From contig DASZLR010000293.1 of NCBI GenBank assembly GCA_035552275.1, positions 1 through 7,372 of the forward strand: 7,372 bases of DNA. The letters run 5' to 3'. This document shows positions 1 through 4,808 of the stretch, piece by piece. Source of the DNA: DASVLX01 sp035552275. Its GTDB lineage: Bacteria; Actinomycetota; Actinomycetes; Mycobacteriales; Pseudonocardiaceae. Positions within the stretch are counted from its first letter, which is position 1. Every line of letters begins with the position of its first letter. The position numbers and the translations under genes are program-made. The notes below the pieces were generated by a model. The model was not told where the DNA came from. It did not search any database and saw only the letters and a list, made by a program, of their open reading frames with translations.

Positions 1-104
1 ATTGCTGTATCCGTTACTTCGAGATACCCCCAGGTGGCGGTGCGGCATCGTGGCTGGAATACGGGAGAGCCACGGATCATTGAGCGACGACGCCTGGGAG
101 AAAC

Positions 105-110
105 GGGGAA
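105..110 (+). promoter_or_regulatory. Ribosome binding site for the small ORF at 115
   Basis: The purine run GGGGAA ends 4 nt before a GTG codon at 115. It is the reason for choosing GTG 115 over the in-frame upstream ATG at 34, which has no comparable site. The 1-114 stretch upstream holds no gene that I can support. A TTGCTG at 2-7 could be a -35 element, but no convincing -10 hexamer follows, so no promoter is claimed. Confidence 0.5.
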
Positions 111-114
111 ACCT

Positions 115-279
115 GTGTCCGAGGCCGAGACAGACGGGTTGTTGGGCTGGCTGGAACAAGCCGCGCGGGAAGCCCGAGCGGAGATCGAACGCCTGCACCG
201 GGAGGGGCGCACCGCTCTCGGCCAGGCGCCGCAAGGCACGGCCGGCAACCCGACAACCGAGCCGGGCAGACCGTCGTGA
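115..279 (+). CDS. Small hydrophilic helical protein coupled to the LuxR gene
   Basis: This 54-residue protein is not a family I recognise. It begins with a typical VSEAETDG N-terminus (GTG start). Residues about 6-32 form a charged amphipathic stretch (GLLGWLEQAAREARAEIERL) that should be helical and could be a short coiled coil. The tail is rich in Gly, Pro and Thr and is probably disordered. There is no signal peptide or membrane segment. Its TGA overlaps the GTG of the regulator by 4 nt, so the two are likely translated as a coupled pair. The arrangement suggests a function connected with the regulator, for example a binding partner or a leader peptide, but this is inference. An in-frame ATG at 34 would add 27 residues of Arg-rich sequence that do not look like a conserved N-terminus. 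Confidence 0.5.
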   Translation: MSEAETDGLLGWLEQAAREARAEIERLHREGRTALGQAPQGTAGNPTTEPGRPS

Positions 280-950
280 ACTCACGCCTCGGTCCCACCG
301 CCACGCTGCGGGTGCTCGCCGTCGAGGCGACTCCGCTGGTCCGCGAGGGGCTGCGGAAAGTGATCGAACAGGCCGCCGGCCTGCGGTGGCTCGGCGCCAC
401 CGGCAGCCCGCACGCGGTCCGCGGCGGCCTGCCCCGGTTGCACCCGAACGTGGTGGTCCTGGACAGCGCCCTCGATCCGCGCGGCGGACTGATCCACGAT
501 CTCGTCACGGCGAATGCCGAACTGACCGTGGTGGCGCTGCTCAACGATCACCACCGCACCGCGACCTACCTGCGCATCGCCCAGTCGGCCGGCGCGCACG
601 GCCTCGTCCGCCGGAGCACCGCACCGGAGACGCTGGTCGCGGCGATCCTCCGCGCGCACTACACCCGGTGGTTCGTGGACCCCGACCTCGTTCCGGTGCC
701 CGGCACGCCACCCGAGCATCGGCCGATCGACAGCACCGACACGCTGCTGTCCGCTCGGCAGCGCCAGGTCCTGGACCTGATCGCGGCCGGCCTGAACTCG
801 CAGGGCATAGCCGAGAAACTGGTCGTGTCACCGGAAACCGTGCGCACCCACATCAAGCAGTTGCTCCGCCGGCTGGAGGCTCGGGACCGGGCACACGCCG
901 TGTCCCGCGCCTACCAACTCGGTGTGCTGTCCAACCGACGGTGGACTTGA
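276..950 (+). CDS. LuxR/NarL-family regulator with degenerate receiver domain
   Basis: This 224-residue protein has response-regulator layout. The N-terminal receiver-like domain (about 11-128) contains the recognisable LVREGL helix (21-26), the VVVLD strand with Asp63 at the phosphoacceptor position, and GAHGLV (106-111). A linker (130-155) leads to a LuxR-type helix-turn-helix (about 157-218), with LSARQRQVLDLIAAG and the recognition helix VSPETVRTHIKQLL. The receiver is atypical. The usual Asp-Asp pair near residue 17 is Glu17-Ala18, the Thr/Ser switch position is Leu89, and the invariant Lys is Arg113. Asp63 remains, but Mg-dependent phosphorylation is doubtful, so the protein may respond to a ligand or a partner instead. 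No histidine kinase gene is adjacent. Its GTG start overlaps the preceding small ORF (GTGA) and has only a weak ribosome binding site of its own, consistent with coupled translation. The target genes are unknown; the catabolic operon lies close by but convergent. The domain assignment is firm and the inactivity of the receiver is inference. Confidence 0.9.
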   Translation: MNSRLGPTATLRVLAVEATPLVREGLRKVIEQAAGLRWLGATGSPHAVRGGLPRLHPNVVVLDSALDPRGGLIHDLVTANAELTVVALLNDHHRTATYLRIAQSAGAHGLVRRSTAPETLVAAILRAHYTRWFVDPDLVPVPGTPPEHRPIDSTDTLLSARQRQVLDLIAAGLNSQGIAEKLVVSPETVRTHIKQLLRRLEARDRAHAVSRAYQLGVLSNRRWT

Positions 951-1271
951 TCAGGACTGCGGGTAGCCCGGCGGGGGCGGCGGGTAGCCGGGACCGGGGC
1001 CGTAGCCGGGTTGGCCGCCGCCGAACTGCGCGCGGAACTGCCGCGCCTCACGCACCACCGGCCATTCGGAGAACGCGAACACGAACAGCATGATCACGTT
1101 GACCAGCGGCACGAACATCAGCAGCACCCACCAGCCGGAGTAACCGGCCTTACGGATGATCGTGATGTAGGCGATGAGCAGCGCCACGAAGACGACCGCG
1201 CCGATGATCAGGATGACCGCGAGTGTGCCGCCGGCGATGTTCGCCGCCGTCGTCGTTGTGCTGTCGTTCAT
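951..1271 (-). CDS. Small two-helix membrane protein with Pro/Gly/Tyr-rich tail
   Basis: This is a 106-residue protein. After a Thr-rich N-terminus it has two hydrophobic segments, about residues 13-39 and 47-67, separated by the short loop RKAGYSGWW. The end of the second helix reads VFAFSEWPVVRE. Similar short proteins with this Gly-(Tyr/Phe)-Ser-Gly-Trp-Trp and Phe-Ser-Glu-Trp-Pro pattern are common in actinomycetes and have no assigned function. The C-terminus (84-106) is a GYGPGPGYPPPPPGYPQ tail, probably cytosolic and disordered. The ATG at 1271 is preceded by GGGAG at 1280-1276. An in-frame extension to 1598 would overlap the hydrolase gene and is rejected. The gene converges on the LuxR gene with no intergenic base: the two stop codons abut at 950/951. 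A role in the neighbouring pathway cannot be shown. Confidence 0.85.
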   Translation of the reverse strand: MNDSTTTTAANIAGGTLAVILIIGAVVFVALLIAYITIIRKAGYSGWWVLLMFVPLVNVIMLFVFAFSEWPVVREARQFRAQFGGGQPGYGPGPGYPPPPPGYPQS

Positions 1272-1329
1272 GGAGCTCCCTCTGCTTGTCCCCGACGATC
1301 GGAGGCGAAGCGTACCGGGGATCAGGGCA

Positions 1330-1345
1330 CCGGCGGGCGCGCCGG
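1330..1345. repeat. Perfect GC-rich inverted repeat (6-bp stem, 4-nt loop)
   Basis: CCGGCG and CGCCGG are separated by GGCG in the spacer between the membrane protein gene and the hydrolase gene. It could form a stable hairpin, but there is no T-run on either side. It lies 58 nt upstream of the membrane protein start, so it could be an operator, part of a terminator region, or chance in such GC-rich DNA. Confidence 0.3.
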
Positions 1346-1366
1346 ACCGCTTTCCGGACAGGCCAC

Positions 1367-1388
1367 TAACGGAAGGGCCAGTGGGCCC
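1367..1388 (-). terminator. Weak candidate terminator of the catabolic operon
   Basis: Read on the - strand, GGGCC-CACT-GGCCC (1388-1375) forms a 5-bp stem with a 4-nt loop and is followed by TTCCGTTA, a poor T-rich tail. An alternative pairing joins 1361-1367 with 1380-1387. It sits about 80 nt past the hydrolase stop codon, where a terminator of the - strand operon would be expected. The stem is short and the T-run is broken, so this is only a suggestion. Confidence 0.25.
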
Positions 1389-1392
1389 CGCA

Positions 1393-1458
1393 GACCGGGC
1401 GCATGCCGTCGCCCGCGCCTGGCAACTGGGTGTGTTGTCGACGCCGGTCCGCCGATGG
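1393..1458 (+). pseudogene. Remnant of a second LuxR-type regulator (C-terminal end only)
   Basis: Read in the frame starting at 1393, this stretch encodes DRAHAVARAWQLGVLS followed by TPVRRW. The LuxR regulator in this window ends DRAHAVSRAYQLGVLS followed by NRRW (885-944). Over the first 16 codons 14 residues and 39 of 48 bases agree. Seven of the nine base differences fall in third or other synonymous positions or give Ser to Ala, and the remaining two give Tyr to Trp. This pattern of silent change means that both copies evolved as coding sequence, so the fragment is the end of a once functional paralogue and not a recent copy. Upstream of 1393 no receiver or helix-turn-helix sequence can be found before the membrane protein gene starts at 1271. 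The frame runs on to a stop at 1483-1485, inside the end of the hydrolase gene. Confidence 0.7.
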
Positions 1459-1468
1459 CGGCCGATGG

Positions 1469-2194
1469 CTATCCGGTCGCCTTGATCAGCGCCTCGGCGA
1501 GTTCGGCGGGACGGGTGAAACAGCCCTCGTGGCTGCCCGGCGTGTGCACCAGCACCGGGTTGTCCAGCCGCTTTGGGAAACGCTTCTCCCACGCCCACTC
1601 ACCGGGCAGCGACAGGTCCTCCGTGGACAGCACGTAGCTGGTCGGCACGTCGAGACCGAAAAACCGCTTCTGGTCCGGACTCTCGGTGAACGTGCCCAGT
1701 GGCTGCGGCTTCAGCAGCCCGTGCACGATCCGCTGCGCCTGCTCGCCGACGTCCTGCATGAACGCCTGCTGCCACACCTCGAACGGCAGCAGCACGGTGT
1801 CGTTGCCGGAAGCGGCGGCCAGACCGTGGAACAGCTCACCGTAGTGCGGCGGGCAGGCATCGATAAGCGTCTCGCCGTCCTCGGGCACGAACGCGCTCCA
1901 GAACACCAGCCGGCGCAGCCGGGACGCCAATGCCGGCGCCGCCGCGCACAGCACGAAACCACCCCAGCTGTGCCCGACCAGGGTCACGTCGTCGAGGTCC
2001 GCGCGCTCCACGTAGTCGACCAGGCTGCGCGCGCAGTCGGTCAGCGTGACGCCGCGCGGATCGTCGTCCACGCCCAGTCCGGGCGAGGTCGGCGCGAAGG
2101 TCCGGTGCCCGGCCGCCCGCAACTGGGCCGCGACGGCGTTCCACGCCCAACCACCGTGCCAGGCGCCGGGCACCAGAACGAATGTCTCACTCAT
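1469..2194 (-). CDS. Alpha/beta-fold hydrolase, possible aryl methyl-esterase
   Basis: This 241-residue protein belongs to the alpha/beta hydrolase superfamily (Abhydrolase_6 type). The N-terminal strand and oxyanion region read FVLVPGAWHGGWAW (5-18). The nucleophile elbow GHSWGG places Ser76 as nucleophile, Asp193 (in STEDLSLP) fits the acid, and His222 (in PGSHEGCF) fits the base. The pattern, including AWHGGWxW and the C-terminal TED, resembles the plant methyl-esterase and hydroxynitrile lyase group, which includes the methyl-salicylate esterase SABP2; many bacterial members have no known substrate. It follows the maleylpyruvate isomerase gene by 30 nt on the same strand and is probably the last gene of the operon. 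This context suggests either release of salicylate from an ester or hydrolysis of gentisyl-CoA; both are inference. No signal peptide is visible, so it should act in the cytosol. A GTG one codon upstream (2197) is a possible alternative start. Confidence 0.85.
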   Translation of the reverse strand: MSETFVLVPGAWHGGWAWNAVAAQLRAAGHRTFAPTSPGLGVDDDPRGVTLTDCARSLVDYVERADLDDVTLVGHSWGGFVLCAAAPALASRLRRLVFWSAFVPEDGETLIDACPPHYGELFHGLAAASGNDTVLLPFEVWQQAFMQDVGEQAQRIVHGLLKPQPLGTFTESPDQKRFFGLDVPTSYVLSTEDLSLPGEWAWEKRFPKRLDNPVLVHTPGSHEGCFTRPAELAEALIKATG

Positions 2195-2200
2195 CACGAT

Positions 2201-2206
2201 CTCCTT
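2201..2206 (-). promoter_or_regulatory. Strong ribosome binding site of the hydrolase gene
   Basis: AAGGAG on the - strand lies 6 nt before ATG 2194 but only 3 nt before the in-frame GTG at 2197, which favours the ATG as start. This is the only gene of the operon that does not overlap its predecessor, and it has a strong site of its own. Confidence 0.7.
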
Positions 2207-2224
2207 TGATCGAGTGCGCGGGCG

Positions 2225-2899
2225 TCACAGCCAGCGCGGAAGTCTCGGCAGCTCGCCGTCGAGTTCACGGCCGGTCAGCCAGCCCGCCAACCGATCGGGC
2301 GTTCCGCGCACCAAGGTCTGTCCGAACTGGACACCATCGGGCACGGGCTCGATCGGCTCGCCGGTCTTGCGGCTGCGCCACCCGCACACGTCCCGCACCA
2401 GCGTCGACGCCAGTTCGGTGGGCAGCACACCCATCCGGTAGCCGAGATCGAGATCGACCAGGTGAACCCAGACTTCCCGGACCCGCAGCCAGGGCACCTC
2501 GGACGCCGGGATCTCCCGGCCCTGGGCGCTGGTGACGACCGCGGACCACCGGTCGGCCGGCAGCGCGGTCGCCGCCTCGGCGAACCGGCGCGCGGAGCCC
2601 CGCAGGTCGTCAACCTGGTCGGCGAGCGGCCGCCCGGCCCCCGCCTCGATGTCGGCCTCGCGCTGTTCGGGCGTGGCGTACATCGGTGTGCGGATCCCGG
2701 TCCGCGCCCAGGTGAGCAGGTTGACCAGGGCGTCGGCGTTGCGGGACAGGTGGGTGAGCAGATGACCCCGGGTCCAGCCCGGCAGCGCGGACGGGCTGGC
2801 CACCGCGTCGGATGCCATACCAGCGACGGCCTTGTCCAGCAGCGATTGTCCATCATGGACCCAGGTGAGCAGGGCGTCGAGCGGCGGTGGCGTGGTCAC
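2225..2899 (-). CDS. Mycothiol-dependent maleylpyruvate isomerase
   Basis: The enzyme converts maleylpyruvate to fumarylpyruvate in the gentisate pathway, using mycothiol where Gram-negative bacteria use glutathione. The 224-residue protein has the DinB-like four-helix N-terminal domain (about 5-150) of this family, with LPGWTRGHLLTH at 39-50 and VREVWVHLVDLDLG at 140-153. His50, Glu142 and His146 sit at the places of the zinc ligands of the Corynebacterium glutamicum enzyme. The remainder (about 155-224) matches the small C-terminal domain. Many family members have other or unknown roles, but here the dioxygenase and the fumarylpyruvate hydrolase lie just upstream, so the specific call is well supported. 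Its GTG start overlaps the TGA of the hydrolase gene by 4 nt (GTGA), with a modest GGGGA site 7 nt upstream. Acts in the cytosol. Confidence 0.9.
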   Translation of the reverse strand: MTTPPPLDALLTWVHDGQSLLDKAVAGMASDAVASPSALPGWTRGHLLTHLSRNADALVNLLTWARTGIRTPMYATPEQREADIEAGAGRPLADQVDDLRGSARRFAEAATALPADRWSAVVTSAQGREIPASEVPWLRVREVWVHLVDLDLGYRMGVLPTELASTLVRDVCGWRSRKTGEPIEPVPDGVQFGQTLVRGTPDRLAGWLTGRELDGELPRLPRWL

Positions 2900-3729
2900 G
2901 ACTTGTCCCCGACACAGGTGTTGACCAATTCGCCAACGCCGTCCACGATCGTGCGCACCACCTGGCCGGGCTTGAGGAACACCTTCGGGTCGCGGGCCGC
3001 GCCGACGCCGCCCGGAGTTCCGGTGGCGATCAGGTCGCCTGGTTCCAGGGTGCTGAACTGGCTGATGTATGCGGCGATGTCGGCCGGCGTGAACAGCAGG
3101 TCGGACGTCCGCGACCGCTGCCTGACCTCGCCGTCGACCTCGCAGCGGATCTCCAGATCAGCGGCGTTGTCCACTTCGTCGGGGGTCACCAGCCACGGCC
3201 CGACCGGCGTACTCGCCTCGAAGGCCTTGCCCTGCAACCATTCCGTGCTGCGCCACTGCCAGTCGCGCATTGAGATGTCGTTGACCACGGTATAACCGGC
3301 GATGGCCGCCGCGGCCTCGGCCGGGGTCGCGCGGCGCAGCGGAGCGCCGATGATCACCCCGAGTTCAGCTTCCCAGTCCACCTGCTCGCTGACCGACGGC
3401 AGCACGAGATCATCGGCCGCGCCGAGCAACGTGTTGGCGAACTTGGCGAACAGCGTCGGATAGCGCGGCAGCTCCCGGCCCATCTCCAGAATGTGCGACC
3501 GGTAGTTCAAGCCCACGCAGAAGATCTTCGACGGGACGGGAACGATGGGCGCATAGTCCACAGTGGATATTTGGTGGCGGCGGCCGGCGGTCCGATTCGC
3601 CTGGTCGCCCCAGGACGGTTCGCGGAGCAGGGCTCCGACGTCGCCGAAGCCGAGTTCGACAGCTTCGTCCCCGTCGATCCGGACGGCGGCGGTGCGCCCG
3701 AAGGCCGTGCGAATGGTGGCGAGCTTCAT
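2896..3729 (-). CDS. Fumarylpyruvate hydrolase (FAA hydrolase family)
   Basis: The enzyme would split fumarylpyruvate into fumarate and pyruvate, the last step of the gentisate pathway. The 277-residue protein shows the fumarylacetoacetase fold signature: VPSKIFCVGLNYRSH (65-79), the metal-binding acids Glu120 and Glu122 in DWEAELGVIIG, Asp151 in VVNDISMRD, Lys167 in LQGKAFEASTPVGPW, and TGTPGGVG (236-243) near the C-terminus. The start is ATG 3729, which has GGGAG 9 nt upstream; a longer in-frame reading to 3846 runs into the dioxygenase gene and is rejected. It overlaps the dioxygenase stop by 4 nt (ATGA) and the isomerase start by 4 nt. The family also includes acylpyruvases and other ring-fission hydrolases. 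The presence of the isomerase next to it points to fumarylpyruvate and not maleylpyruvate as substrate. Confidence 0.92.
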   Translation of the reverse strand: MKLATIRTAFGRTAAVRIDGDEAVELGFGDVGALLREPSWGDQANRTAGRRHQISTVDYAPIVPVPSKIFCVGLNYRSHILEMGRELPRYPTLFAKFANTLLGAADDLVLPSVSEQVDWEAELGVIIGAPLRRATPAEAAAAIAGYTVVNDISMRDWQWRSTEWLQGKAFEASTPVGPWLVTPDEVDNAADLEIRCEVDGEVRQRSRTSDLLFTPADIAAYISQFSTLEPGDLIATGTPGGVGAARDPKVFLKPGQVVRTIVDGVGELVNTCVGDKS

Positions 3730-4808
3730 CGAACGGTGCTCCCTGCGATCTCGGTGCGGGCCAGCCGCAGCGCCTCGTACAGCGGCGCGTCGTTGAAGGC
3801 GAACAGATCCAGCTCGGTTTCGGCTTCGAGCCGGAACGGGCACCACGATGGCACCGCGATCAGATCGCCTTCGATGATCTCGCGGCGTTGGTCACCGAGC
3901 TGGACTTCGCCGGAACCGCGGAACACCTGCCACACCGACGAGCCGACCGTCCGCCGAATCGGCGTGCGGGCGTCGGGGCGCAGCCGGTGCATCTCGGTGC
4001 GCAACGTCGGCAGCGCGTCCCGGCCGGTGCTGGGATTGGTGAACCGGATGCCGGCGTGCCCAGGCTCGATCACTCCCGGCAGTTCCTCGTCCTCCAGGTC
4101 CAACTGCGCGGTCAGCGCGTCGTCGGTGTCAGCCCAGCGGTACGCCATCAATGGCGAGTTCGGCGTGTCCTCGGCGGAAATCGGCCGCAGCCCGGGGTGG
4201 CCCCACAGCTTCTCCGAGCGCGACCGGTGCGGGGTCGACTTGTCCGGCACGCCGTCGTCGCCGAATTCGAAGAAGCCGGCGTCCAGCTGGTGCACCAGCG
4301 GGATGTCCAGTCCGTCCAGCCACACCATCGGCGCGTCGCCGACGTGATGATGGCCGTGCCAGTTCATCGACGGGGTCAGCAGCAGGTCGCCCGGCCGCAT
4401 CTCCACCGGATCGCCGTTGACCACGGTCCACACGCCCTCGCCCGCGAGGATGAACCGGAACGCGCCCTGCGAATGCCGATGCGCGGGCGCCACCTCGCCG
4501 GCGCCGAGGTACTGGATCGCGGCCCAGAGATTCGGGGTGGCGTAGGGCCTTCCGGGCAGTCCGGGGTTGGCCAGCGCGATCGCCCGCCGCTCGCCGCCCC
4601 GGCCGACCGGAACCAGCTCGCCGGCCCGCCGCGCCAGCGGGTAGAGGTCCCGCCAGTGCCAGATGTGCGGGCGCGCGGACGGCTCCGGCGTCTCCGGCAT
4701 CAGGTTGCCGATCTCGGTCCATAGTGGAATCAACCCGGCCGCGGCGAAGTCCTCGTACAGCGCGGCCAGCGCCGGCTCGGTGTCGGCGGGTGAGTCGGTG
4801 TGCGTCAT
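3726..4808 (-). CDS. sdgD: Gentisate 1,2-dioxygenase
   Basis: This Fe(II) ring-cleaving dioxygenase opens gentisate (2,5-dihydroxybenzoate) between C1 and C2 to give maleylpyruvate. The 360-residue length is normal for the family. It is a bicupin. The first cupin (about 95-175) carries the iron site, with His110 and His112 in APAHRHSQGAFRFIL and His151 in PSMNWHGHHH, followed by the conserved VWLDGLDIPLVH. The second cupin (about 282-342) lacks an obvious histidine triad, as expected for a domain that does not carry the catalytic iron. Salicylate and 1-hydroxy-2-naphthoate 1,2-dioxygenases belong to the same family, but the isomerase and hydrolase downstream match maleylpyruvate and hence gentisate. 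Start ATG 4808 has GGAGG 6 nt upstream and overlaps the stop of the ligase gene by 4 nt. The symbol follows sdgD of Streptomyces sp. WA46 on grounds of function and context; the degree of identity was not measured. Confidence 0.93.
   Translation of the reverse strand: MTHTDSPADTEPALAALYEDFAAAGLIPLWTEIGNLMPETPEPSARPHIWHWRDLYPLARRAGELVPVGRGGERRAIALANPGLPGRPYATPNLWAAIQYLGAGEVAPAHRHSQGAFRFILAGEGVWTVVNGDPVEMRPGDLLLTPSMNWHGHHHVGDAPMVWLDGLDIPLVHQLDAGFFEFGDDGVPDKSTPHRSRSEKLWGHPGLRPISAEDTPNSPLMAYRWADTDDALTAQLDLEDEELPGVIEPGHAGIRFTNPSTGRDALPTLRTEMHRLRPDARTPIRRTVGSSVWQVFRGSGEVQLGDQRREIIEGDLIAVPSWCPFRLEAETELDLFAFNDAPLYEALRLARTEIAGSTVR

Noticed and set aside
2..1093. Open frame of about 360 codons at the left end, + strand
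   Set aside because: It is the frame-shifted shadow of the LuxR gene; the product is an Arg/Pro-rich run with no domain, typical of the wrong frame in high-GC DNA.
1451..1469. Tandem copies of GCCGATGGC (1451-1459 and 1461-1469)
   Set aside because: Two short copies only, at the very end of the hydrolase gene region; too little to call a repeat family or regulatory site.
951..1598. N-terminal extension of the membrane protein to 1598
   Set aside because: The added 109 residues overlap the end of the hydrolase gene, are Arg/Gly-rich without any pattern, and ATG 1271 has a proper ribosome binding site.
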